A stretch of DNA of 24,147 bases from Spirochaetia bacterium (lineage in GTDB: Bacteria; Spirochaetota; Spirochaetia; DTKZ01), in assembly GCA_031270615.1 (NCBI GenBank), contig JAISXE010000129.1, positions 1 through 24,147 of the forward strand. The letters run 5' to 3'. Position numbers and translations under genes: made by a program. The notes beneath the pieces are model-generated. The model was given only the letters and a program-made list of their open reading frames with translations, had not been told where the DNA came from and did not search any database. Positions 16,020 through 23,246 of this stretch are shown here, piece after piece. Positions within the stretch are counted from its first letter, which is position 1; every line of letters begins with the position of its first letter.

Positions 16020-17212
16020 ATTCCCGCCCCGATTAAGCCGGAGGTAATCTCCAGCCGCGTCCCCAGGGATTCAATAAAGGCCTCCAGCCGGGTTCTGATT
16101 GCTTCGATATCAGATCGCGCGTATTCGGTATGGATCTCCAAAAAAGGAACGCCCAGTGTTTTTAAGACATTCTTTGTCTCCGCCGCCTTAAAGGTAAAGC
16201 AGTCGCAGTACCGCAGGGTATGAAACAAAACGCCGTTCACCCGGTAATCCCGTACCAGCTTTTTTATGTTTTTCAGCCGTTTATCCTGCCCAATGTCCAG
16301 AACAGGCAGGGAACCGTGCGGATGGCGGGCCAGGTACGCATCCGCGATGCCTTCAAGGCTGGCCTCTTCTACGTCCGTATCAAGGTACGGGGCAAACCCC
16401 GACCAGAGGTCATCAACGACAACGCGCCCGCCTGATTCCTCAACAAGATCAAGAACCTTCCTGTCCCCGGGGGGAATAACGCTGCCCGAAATAAGAATGC
16501 GGGGCGCATCCGTTTTGACTTTTGGATTTGCCGGCGCGTCCTTGATTTCCGAAAGCAGCTCACCCAGCAGCGAAAGATATGTATCCTTATCCAGATAGTA
16601 GGCCGCCTGAATAACATCATAGACTTCGTGCCAGGTAATGGGCGTTTCCGGCCCGGCCTGTATCCGTTCCAGTTCGCGGACAGCGGCGCGGATGCCGGCA
16701 TACACATCCACGGAATGCCGGAGGGCCTGGCCCGTTATCTCACTGCCGGAAATCTTTTCCAGCTTGGCGGCAAAGGCCGCGACTTCCCTTCTGAAATACT
16801 CCTTCCCGGCCCCAACCTGGAAGTTATAGGGAACGCCCAGTATTTCCGCCCGCGCTTTGAAATAATACCTTACCAGCTCGTAGACACGGTAAAGCTGTTT
16901 GCATGTGACATCGATGAAAACGACATCGGAGTTTTTGATATACTCGTCGCCGCCTTCGGCAAACTGCCCCATGATCTGGCGGGTAAACACGCAATTCATT
17001 GCCGATATGTAACGCGCCCCAAGCTCCACAAGGCGGTTGTCCCCTCCGGTGCCAAGATGGACGGGAATAAGGCCCGCCGCATGGATGATCTCCTCGGGCA
17101 CGTTGTAGTTAAACCAGCCCGCCACTTTTTTCCCCTCGGCGCGGGCCTTTTCCAGCTCGGCGGGACGGCGCGCCAGGGCCTCATTAATTTTACCGATAGT
17201 CTGTAAACTCAT
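16016..17212 (-). CDS. 2-hydroxyacyl-CoA dehydratase-type Fe-S subunit, HgdB/FldC-sized
   Basis: This 398-residue protein belongs to the same superfamily as the 471-residue subunit and has the size of HgdB (about 379). The N-terminal GWFNYNVPEEIIHAAGLIPV is a hallmark of HgdB/BcrB-like subunits. Cysteines are at 74 (MNCVFTRQ), 104 (DVTCKQ), 336 and 338 (RYCDCFT), enough to bind a [4Fe-4S] cluster. The C-terminal VLKTLGVPFLEIHTEYARSD fits the family. AGGAG lies five bases before the ATG. It follows the activator gene by 24 bases and overlaps the ATPase gene by four. An alternative family reading is a double-cubane cluster protein, but those are usually encoded alone with their activator, while here two unlike subunits are present. 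Confidence 0.88.
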   Translation of the reverse strand: MSLQTIGKINEALARRPAELEKARAEGKKVAGWFNYNVPEEIIHAAGLIPVHLGTGGDNRLVELGARYISAMNCVFTRQIMGQFAEGGDEYIKNSDVVFIDVTCKQLYRVYELVRYYFKARAEILGVPYNFQVGAGKEYFRREVAAFAAKLEKISGSEITGQALRHSVDVYAGIRAAVRELERIQAGPETPITWHEVYDVIQAAYYLDKDTYLSLLGELLSEIKDAPANPKVKTDAPRILISGSVIPPGDRKVLDLVEESGGRVVVDDLWSGFAPYLDTDVEEASLEGIADAYLARHPHGSLPVLDIGQDKRLKNIKKLVRDYRVNGVLFHTLRYCDCFTFKAAETKNVLKTLGVPFLEIHTEYARSDIEAIRTRLEAFIESLGTRLEITSGLIGAGI

Positions 17213-17236
17213 GGTTACTCCTGTTTGCCGCGCGCC

Positions 17237-18049
17237 CTACACCACGGCCAGAATTTTCTTTTTTGACCACGCTTCCTGCGCCAGAATCGCGGCCCCTATG
17301 GCACCGGCAAGCTGGGGGTCGCCCTCCGGCTGCGCCAGCCTGATACCCATCACGTCTTCCAAAGCCTTTCGCATACCGACATTCTTGGCGACCCCGCCCG
17401 AAAAAAACACATCGTTTTCTATGCCGACCCGCGAAAAAAGGCCGTGGATACGGTTCGCGATGGCGTGGTGGATACCGACAATAATGTTTTCCGATTTCTC
17501 GCCCCGGGCAATCAGCGAAATGGTTTCCGATTCCGCAAAAACCGTGCAGGTACTGCTTACCGGCAGCACTTCCGTCGCGTTCAGGGAAAGCTCGCCCAGG
17601 TCCTCAATCCCGACTTTCATGACATTCGCCATGACCTCCAGAAATCTGCCTGTCCCGGCCGCGCATTTGTCATTCATCGCGAAATCCGTGACATTTCCCT
17701 CCTCGTCAAGCCGTATGGCTTTGCAGTCCTGCCCGCCCATATCGATGATGGTTCTGGTTTTTGGATGGAGGAAATGCGCCCCCCGCGCGTGGCAGGTGAT
17801 TTCCGTGACCGTCTTGTCCGCGTAGGGAGCGGAAATCCGCCCATAGCCTGTCCCGACGATATATTTCAGGTCCCCGCGCCTGCGCCCGGCGTCTTCCAGA
17901 GCGGCGTCCAGCGCGTCCAGCCCGCTTTCCTCCGATTTCAGCCCTGTCCGCAGAATTGAGCTGCCTATGATTTTGCCGTCTTCAAAAATTACTGACTTGC
18001 TCCCGAGCGATCCGACATCGACACCCGCGAACGCAACTGACTCGGACAT
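17237..18049 (-). CDS. ATPase activator of 2-hydroxyacyl-CoA dehydratase, BadF/HgdC family
   Basis: The 270-residue protein matches HgdC (about 260) throughout. Members are homodimers of the actin-like ATPase fold that hold one [4Fe-4S] cluster between subunits and push an electron onto the dehydratase on ATP hydrolysis. The phosphate-binding loop is GVDVGSLGSKSVIFEDG (9-25), with DMGGQDCK (103-110). The cluster cysteines are Cys129 (NDKCAAGTGRFLE) and Cys168 (SSTCTVFAESE), at almost the HgdC positions. FSGGVAKN and GDPQLAGAIGAA end the fold. AAGGGGG lies upstream of the ATG at 18049. It is the first gene of the six-gene minus-strand operon. Its electron donor (ferredoxin or flavodoxin) is not in the window. 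Confidence 0.95.
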   Translation of the reverse strand: MSESVAFAGVDVGSLGSKSVIFEDGKIIGSSILRTGLKSEESGLDALDAALEDAGRRRGDLKYIVGTGYGRISAPYADKTVTEITCHARGAHFLHPKTRTIIDMGGQDCKAIRLDEEGNVTDFAMNDKCAAGTGRFLEVMANVMKVGIEDLGELSLNATEVLPVSSTCTVFAESETISLIARGEKSENIIVGIHHAIANRIHGLFSRVGIENDVFFSGGVAKNVGMRKALEDVMGIRLAQPEGDPQLAGAIGAAILAQEAWSKKKILAVV

Positions 18050-18085
18050 ATATCCCCCTTATCACAATAAATAATATTAATCCTA

Positions 18086-18114
18086 TTGAATTAGTATAAT
18101 AGAATTAATATAAT
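18086..18114 (+). promoter_or_regulatory. Promoter of the MATE transporter gene
   Basis: TTGAAT (18086-18091) and a perfect TATAAT (18109-18114) are 17 bases apart. Transcription should begin near 18121, about 37 bases before the MATE start. The box overlaps the -10 box of the minus-strand operon promoter. A second TATAAT at 18095-18100 has no partner -35. Confidence 0.65.
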
Positions 18115-18141
18115 ATTACTATGATTTATAATATATGTCAA
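18113..18141 (-). promoter_or_regulatory. Promoter of the importer/dehydratase operon
   Basis: On the minus strand TTGACA (18141-18136) is followed after 17 bases by TAATAT (18118-18113). This is a strong sigma-70 match, and would start transcripts near 18105, about 55 bases before the activator ATG. The -10 box shares two bases with the -10 box of the opposing promoter, so the two should compete for polymerase. The motif TATGATTTATAA (18120-18131, plus strand) lies in its spacer. Confidence 0.7.
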
Positions 18142-18157
18142 GGGCTATAACAGAAAA

Positions 18158-19504
18158 ATGACAACGCAAAACTATCAAGAAAAAATATCCCGAATGACCA
18201 CGGCGCCGGTGGAAAAGCTTGTTTGCCAGTTGGCCATTCCCAGCATCCTGAACCTGCTTATCACCGCCTTTTACAACATGGCCGACACCTACTTTGTCAG
18301 CTCGCTGGGAACCAGCGCGGTGGCTTCCGTGGGGATCGCCTTCCCGCTTATGACGGCCCTTCATTCAATCGGCCTGCTGTTCGGCCAGGGTTCGGGCAAT
18401 TACATCGCCTGGATGCTTGGCAAACACGATACGGACAAGGCCCTCAGAATGGCGGCGACAGGATTTTTCACAACGCTTTTCCTGACAGCCGCGGTGGCGG
18501 GCCTGTGCCTTTCCAATATAACATCCCTGGCCGCTATGCTTGGCGCAACCCCAACCATAGCGCCATACGCCAGGGAATACACGCAAATCATCCTTGCCGG
18601 AGCGCCCATGATGGCGGGTTCCGTCGCGCTGAACGCGCAGCTTCGTTTTCAGGGAAGCCCCATTTACGCCGTGCTGGGCATGACAAGCGGGGCGATACTG
18701 AATCTGTTCCTGGACCCTCTTTTTATCTTCGTCTTTGGCCTGGGTGTAGGGGGCGCGGCGCTGGCAACCATTTTGGGGCAAATCACAAGCTGCGGGATAT
18801 TGCTGTACGGATGCTCGCGGAAGGGGAATATCGGCATACGCTTCAGATATTTTGCCCCCAACGCGTTCAACTACCGGGAAATATTCAGGGGCGGGATTCC
18901 TCCCTTTTTGCGCCAGGTGTTCGGCTTCCTGTCAACCCTGGTTTTGAACCGCTTCGCGGGAAATTACGGCGACGCGGCAATCGCCGCGGTGTCCATTGTC
19001 AACCGGATTTTCATGTTTGCCGGTTCGGCCATGATAGGCTTCGGGCAGGGATTCCAGCCCGTGTGCGGCATAAATTACGGCGCGAAGCAGTACGCGCGGG
19101 TAAAGCGGGCGTTCTGGTTTTGCGTAAAAACATCCACGGCGGGCCTGCTCATCATCGCGGCGGCTTTAATAATCTTTGCCCCCCGGATAATTCCCCTCTT
19201 CCGCAGGGACGACGCCGAAGTAATCCGCATCGGAATCCTTACCCTGAGGTTCCACAGTCTGAGCCTTCCCCTTACCGCGTGGATCGTCATCAGCGGTTTT
19301 TTTACCCAAAACACCGGCAATCCCCTTCCGTCAAGCCTCATCAACGCCGCGCGGCAGGGGCTTTTTCTGATTCCCGCAGTGGTGGTTTTTACCCGCCTTT
19401 TCGGCCTCTTCGGCATACCGCTCTGCCTGCCGGTCTCGGACCTCGCGGCGTTTTTCTTTACCATTCCCCTGACCGCCGGAGTGTTAAAGAAACTGCGGCT
19501 ATAG
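18158..19504 (+). CDS. MATE family efflux transporter
   Basis: The 448-residue protein has about twelve hydrophobic segments arranged as two halves, typical in length for MATE exporters, which expel drugs, flavins or other small organic molecules using a cation gradient. Family text includes IPSILNLLITAFYNMADTYFV at the start (split: IPSILNLLITAF, YNMADTYFV), GQGFQPVCGINYGAKQY in the second half and GVGGAALAT. The Shine-Dalgarno is weak (CAAGGG about 12 bases before the ATG); another ATG at 18194 would remove twelve residues. It is transcribed away from the dehydratase operon, and in the same direction as the radical SAM operon, which has its own promoter. The location suggests it may export a product or toxic analogue handled by the neighbours; that is inference. 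Confidence 0.93.
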   Translation: MTTQNYQEKISRMTTAPVEKLVCQLAIPSILNLLITAFYNMADTYFVSSLGTSAVASVGIAFPLMTALHSIGLLFGQGSGNYIAWMLGKHDTDKALRMAATGFFTTLFLTAAVAGLCLSNITSLAAMLGATPTIAPYAREYTQIILAGAPMMAGSVALNAQLRFQGSPIYAVLGMTSGAILNLFLDPLFIFVFGLGVGGAALATILGQITSCGILLYGCSRKGNIGIRFRYFAPNAFNYREIFRGGIPPFLRQVFGFLSTLVLNRFAGNYGDAAIAAVSIVNRIFMFAGSAMIGFGQGFQPVCGINYGAKQYARVKRAFWFCVKTSTAGLLIIAAALIIFAPRIIPLFRRDDAEVIRIGILTLRFHSLSLPLTAWIVISGFFTQNTGNPLPSSLINAARQGLFLIPAVVVFTRLFGLFGIPLCLPVSDLAAFFFTIPLTAGVLKKLRL

Positions 19505-19543
19505 GAGTTGCCAAAAATTCTTCAAAAAAACACTGCCAAATAC

Positions 19544-19572
19544 TTGACAGGATTACTATAATAATTTACATT
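19544..19572 (+). promoter_or_regulatory. Candidate promoter of the radical SAM/importer operon
   Basis: A perfect TTGACA (19544-19549) is followed after 17 bases by TACATT (19567-19572), 4/6 to consensus. A TATAAT at 19557-19562 has no matching -35. The start point would be near 19579, leaving a leader of about 95 bases. The motif TATGATTTATAA recurs at 19592-19603, just downstream. Confidence 0.5.
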
Positions 19573-19603
19573 TTATCACATAGTATTTATATATGATTTA
19601 TAA

Positions 19604-19662
19604 GGTTTTAAGCATTGCTGTGATGCCTTGCAGTGCAATAAACCAAGAAAGCGGCGATCCGC
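19604..19662 (+). promoter_or_regulatory. Structured leader of the radical SAM operon, type not recognised
   Basis: GGTTT (19604-19608) can pair with AAACC (19640-19644), enclosing GCATTGC (19612-19618) paired with GCAGTGC (19630-19636) with one G-U. A second small stem, GCGG-CGAT-CCGC (19651-19662), lies directly before the ribosome binding site GGGAGG. It could be a cis-regulatory RNA, but it matches no riboswitch I know, and short stems can arise by chance. Confidence 0.3.
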
Positions 19663-19674
19663 AGGGAGGAAAAT

Positions 19675-20952
19675 ATGGTGATGACCAAAAGCAAGCCGGA
19701 AAGGAGAATCGAAATCGATCTCGATTGGAGAAAAAAAGAAGAGGGGTTCCATGAAATTGTAAAAAAATACCCGGGCGTTTCGCCTTTTGTCATTATACAA
19801 ATCGATGTGCAGCGGCGCGGCGTGCACTACAGCGCCGAGGCGCTGGGGCGCCTGGACCCCGCCATCCACCAGGTCAACAAACCCCACTTCGCGGTTTACG
19901 AAGGGAGGGGGGTTCCAACCTCCCTGCTGCTGCGGGACGGCACCAGCATCATTGTTTCGGAAACCAGCACGCAGACCAGGCGCGACCCGTATCTGATAGA
20001 CGTGGTGGACGGGAAAACGGTGCTGGTGGATGAAGAGCGGGTAATCGAGGAAGTGGAATATTGGGAGAAACCCAAATTTTTCGACAAAACCACAAGCCGG
20101 GGCACCCCCATGCGGCAGGTCATTGACGCCCGGCCCCAGCGTTACTCCGTTTCCATGAGCAACTACTGCCATTTCTGGACCACCCCTGGTCATGGGTGCA
20201 AATACTGCGGCATTGGCGCCGGGGGCGTGAAATTCAGGGGGGCCGGTGACGAGCGTTTCAACGCCCAGGACTTATCCGAGACAATGAGGGAACTGGTAAA
20301 GGAAAAGGGCCGTTTTGTGGGCGTGATTCTTACCGGCGGCAGCATCATAAGCGGCGCCGAGCCTTTCGAGGATGAATTGGACGGATATATCGACGCGTTG
20401 CAGGTAGTGGGCAGCGTGTTCAAAACACGGAGATTTCCCAGCCAGGTCAACAGTACCGCGTTTACCCGACGCCAACTGGAACGCCTTTATAACGAAACAG
20501 GCTTAAGCAGTTATACGACGGACCTGGAAGTGTTTGACGCCGACTTGTACAAATGGATATGTCCGGGAAAGGCCGCGAACATCAGTTTCAATGAATGGAA
20601 GCAGCGTCTGTATGACGCGGTAGAGATATTCGGGAAAGGCCAGGTCAACGGGGGGATCGTCAGCGGCGTGGAATTCGCCACCCCCCACGGACTCACATCG
20701 GAAGATGAGGCAATCGAAATGGATCTCGCCCTGGCGGAAGAGCTGGCCTCCCACGGCGTCGGTTTGAAACACGATGTATGGCATGTCGTGCCGGGTTCGA
20801 TCTTTTTCAGGCAAAACACCCCCTCTCTGGACTATTATGTGCGGCTGACCAAAGGGTTTTATGAAATTCTGCGTAAATACGGAATCTCTACTTACATGGA
20901 TAATTACCGGAAATGCGGTATGCATCCGAATGTCAATTTGGACAGAATTTAA
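19675..20952 (+). CDS. Radical SAM protein with CX9CX2C cluster motif
   Basis: The 425-residue protein shows Cys165, Cys175 and Cys178 in SNYCHFWTTPGHGCKYCGIG, a CX9CX2C form of the radical SAM cluster site. The usual spacing is CX3CX2C; Elp3 is a known case with CX9CX2C. LTGGSIISG (220-227) fits the SAM-binding GGE-like strand, and GIVSGVEFATPHG and HDVWHVVPGS fit later barrel strands. Residues 1-150 form an extra N-terminal domain with beta-rich text (LLLRDGTSIIVSET). Two further cysteines (296, 414) stand apart. I cannot name a substrate. Start at 19675 (ATGGTGATG) or 19681; GGGAGG favours the first. It opens a five-gene operon with a flavin-fold protein and an importer. Confidence 0.85.
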   Translation: MVMTKSKPERRIEIDLDWRKKEEGFHEIVKKYPGVSPFVIIQIDVQRRGVHYSAEALGRLDPAIHQVNKPHFAVYEGRGVPTSLLLRDGTSIIVSETSTQTRRDPYLIDVVDGKTVLVDEERVIEEVEYWEKPKFFDKTTSRGTPMRQVIDARPQRYSVSMSNYCHFWTTPGHGCKYCGIGAGGVKFRGAGDERFNAQDLSETMRELVKEKGRFVGVILTGGSIISGAEPFEDELDGYIDALQVVGSVFKTRRFPSQVNSTAFTRRQLERLYNETGLSSYTTDLEVFDADLYKWICPGKAANISFNEWKQRLYDAVEIFGKGQVNGGIVSGVEFATPHGLTSEDEAIEMDLALAEELASHGVGLKHDVWHVVPGSIFFRQNTPSLDYYVRLTKGFYEILRKYGISTYMDNYRKCGMHPNVNLDRI

Positions 20953-20972
20953 TAACAAAAAGGAGGAAAACC

Positions 20973-21452
20973 ATGTCATTTGCGTTATCACCGGAAGCCG
21001 CGCAGGCAATTCGTGCAAAAGATTCCATAAAAATTCTGGCCACCGTAGGGCAAGAGGGAAGCCCCCATGCCGTAGTCAAAAATTCCCTGACCCTGCTTGA
21101 TGACGGGACTATCGCGTTTTATGAGCTGATTGAGACTTCCCAGACACAAAAAAACCTTGTTTACAGCATTTGGTTTAACAAACTTGCCGCCATAACCGTT
21201 TTGACCCAAGACGGAAAAAGCTACCAGGTAAAAGGCATACCGCGGAAAGTGATCATCGCGGGGCAAAGGTTTCTGGATGCCTACACGGACGTACAAAAAA
21301 ATATCGGCCCGGACATAGATTTGTCCGCGGTATGGTTGATTGTGCCGTCGGAGGAACGCGAACAGACCTTTCTTGTCCGGCGCGATATCGAAGAGTCGCA
21401 ACATCCATATGAGATACATGTGGATAGAATTGTAAAGGAGGAATACAGATGA
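20973..21452 (+). CDS. PNPOx-like FMN-binding split-barrel protein
   Basis: This protein has 159 residues and the pattern of the pyridoxamine 5'-phosphate oxidase-like fold: IKILATVGQEGSPHAVVKNS, then LDDGTIAFYE, TQKNLVYSIWFNKLAAITVL, and SYQVKGIPRKV. Members bind FMN, F420 or haem and do small redox reactions. The true start is the ATG at 20973, preceded by AGGAGG, and not the ATG at 20913 inside the radical SAM gene. The stop shares ATGA with the start of the binding-protein gene, suggesting coupled translation. Its place next to a radical SAM enzyme suggests the two act on the same small molecule, but the reaction is not known. Confidence 0.82.
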   Translation: MSFALSPEAAQAIRAKDSIKILATVGQEGSPHAVVKNSLTLLDDGTIAFYELIETSQTQKNLVYSIWFNKLAAITVLTQDGKSYQVKGIPRKVIIAGQRFLDAYTDVQKNIGPDIDLSAVWLIVPSEEREQTFLVRRDIEESQHPYEIHVDRIVKEEYR

Positions 21453-22459
21453 AATTCCATGGAAAAACTTTCGTAAAAAAACTTATTGTTGTCCTCGCGG
21501 CAGGAAGCGTCTTCGCCGCGATGGCCCTTGCCTGCTCCCAGACAGAAAAGCCACAGGCCCCGGCACTGAACACAGCGACGAAACTTGTGGTAGGGCAAAA
21601 CCAGAACTATTTTCCCATTATCACTGCCCATGTCAAGGGATTCTTCAAGGAAGAATTCGGCGACAGATTCACCGTGGAGGTCCCCAAGTTCGCCAACGGC
21701 CCGGCCCAGGCCGAAGCCCTTACCAGCAAGCAAATCGATCTTGGGAATATGGGGGATATGCCCATCGTTCAAGTCCGGGCAAACAATGTCGATATCAAAG
21801 TAATTTCCTACCTGTGGGAATCCCCCGACGGGTACTATCTTCTGGTGAATAAAAATTCCGGCATAAAATCCCCCGCCGACCTTCGGGGGAAAAAGGTCGG
21901 GATAGCCATAGGCACGAACATGCACAAGCTTCTTTTCAAGTACCTGGGTGTGGAGAAAATCAAGGCAAGCGAGGTCGAAATCGTCAATCTGGATACCGCG
22001 GGTTCTGTTTCCGCCGTTACCGAGGGGCTTATCGACGCCACCGTCCTGGCCGAACCGATGAGAAGCCGCCTCCTCGCGACAGGAAAAGTCGCTGAAGCCG
22101 CCAGCGCCCAGGGCTACGACAAGATTGTCACGCTGTTGTACGGAAGAACCGAGTATCTTCAGCAGAACCCCGATATTGTCGCGCGGTATTTAAAAGTGAT
22201 CGACAGGGCCAACCGCTGGGTCGCGGAGAACGTTGATGAGGCAGTCAAAATTGTCGCGGATTATATGGGTACCACCGATCTTGAAGGCACGCGCCAATAT
22301 TACGACACGCATGTTTTCAAGATTGCCGCAGGCAAGGATCTTGTCGATCTCCTGAAAGGCACAATAGCGTTCTGCTACAGCCAGGGTACCATTACCGAAG
22401 AGTTCAAGGCAGAAGATCTGGTAGACAGCTCCTATGTAAAGGCCGCAGGACTGGAGTAA
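21449..22459 (+). CDS. ABC importer substrate-binding lipoprotein, NitT/TauT (SsuA-like) family, second system
   Basis: The 336-residue product carries a lipoprotein signal ending MALAC (Cys29). The mature part reads as an SsuA/NMT1-type binding protein: LVVGQNQNYFPIITAHVKGFF, LTSKQIDLGNMGDMPIVQV, SPADLRGKKVGIAIGTNMHK and GLIDATVLAEPMRS. It differs clearly from the first binding protein (11821-12852), so the two importers probably take different ligands or arose long ago. AGGAGG lies seven bases before the ATG. It is followed at once by its permease (one base between stop and start) and ATPase. Confidence 0.9.
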   Translation: MKFHGKTFVKKLIVVLAAGSVFAAMALACSQTEKPQAPALNTATKLVVGQNQNYFPIITAHVKGFFKEEFGDRFTVEVPKFANGPAQAEALTSKQIDLGNMGDMPIVQVRANNVDIKVISYLWESPDGYYLLVNKNSGIKSPADLRGKKVGIAIGTNMHKLLFKYLGVEKIKASEVEIVNLDTAGSVSAVTEGLIDATVLAEPMRSRLLATGKVAEAASAQGYDKIVTLLYGRTEYLQQNPDIVARYLKVIDRANRWVAENVDEAVKIVADYMGTTDLEGTRQYYDTHVFKIAAGKDLVDLLKGTIAFCYSQGTITEEFKAEDLVDSSYVKAAGLE

Positions 22460-22460
22460 G

Positions 22461-23246
22461 ATGGGCAGAACGAATAGAAAACCGCCAAATTACTTCACAG
22501 GCCAGATTATAAATTACGCATTGCTTTTAGGCGTGCCTGTCATGATAGTTGTTCTCTGGCAGTTCATCGGGGCGGCGGGGTATCTGAACTCATCGATTGT
22601 CCCAACGCCCTCGAAAGTCGCAAACTCCTTTGCCGCGTACCTGAAAAACGGATTGCTCCATGAACATTTTTTCGCCAGCATAGGGAGGGTTTTGAGCGGA
22701 TTCGCCATCGGGGGCGTTGCCGGGCTTATACTGGGCGTCCTGTTGGGCCTTTTCCGGAAATTCGAGCGCGCCAGCGTTGTTGTCCTGGGAAGCATCCGCC
22801 CCATCCCGATGGTCGGCCTTGTCCCGCTTTTCATTCTGTGGTTCGGCATAGGGGAAAAATCAAAAATCCTGGTCATTGCCATCGGCGCTTTATGGCCGAT
22901 TCTGCTCAACACCGAAAACGGCATCAGGAATACCGACCCCAAACAGCTTGAAGTGGCAAAAATACTGAAAAAAAACCAATTCTTTATCCTGCGGAAGATT
23001 ATTCTCCCCGGCGCGGTTCCTTTGCTGGTCACGGGGATACGCCTGGGTTTAAGCAACGCCTGGCGGGGCGTTGTGGCGGCGGAGATGATCGGGGCAACGC
23101 GCGGGGTGGGTTACATGATATCCTACGCCCGTGAATTGGCCCAGCCGTCGGTTATGTTTGTCGGTCTGTTCATTATCGGCATAGTCGGGATACTGATCGA
23201 TGTTCTTTTGTTCCGCTTTCAGAAAAGACTGATACGGTGGGCATGA
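22461..23246 (+). CDS. ABC importer permease, NitT/TauT family, second system
   Basis: The 261-residue membrane protein has about six hydrophobic segments, an EAA-type loop (EVAKILKKNQFFILRKIILP) and the family strings LVPLFILWFGIGEKSK and NAWRGVVAAEMIGATRGVGY. The ATG is one base past the stop of the binding-protein gene, with GGAG inside the end of that gene. Its stop directly abuts the ATPase start, a compact operon. Confidence 0.93.
   Translation: MGRTNRKPPNYFTGQIINYALLLGVPVMIVVLWQFIGAAGYLNSSIVPTPSKVANSFAAYLKNGLLHEHFFASIGRVLSGFAIGGVAGLILGVLLGLFRKFERASVVVLGSIRPIPMVGLVPLFILWFGIGEKSKILVIAIGALWPILLNTENGIRNTDPKQLEVAKILKKNQFFILRKIILPGAVPLLVTGIRLGLSNAWRGVVAAEMIGATRGVGYMISYARELAQPSVMFVGLFIIGIVGILIDVLLFRFQKRLIRWA

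Noticed and set aside
17237..18049. Double-cubane cluster system (DccR/DccP)
   Set aside because: The activator would fit, but two unlike subunits of HgdA and HgdB size argue for a dehydratase-type heterodimer; kept only as an alternative.
18223..19596. Second long plus-strand frame over the MATE gene
   Set aside because: It is rich in Arg, Pro, His and Gly, as expected for a shifted frame; the MATE frame has the hydrophobic segments.
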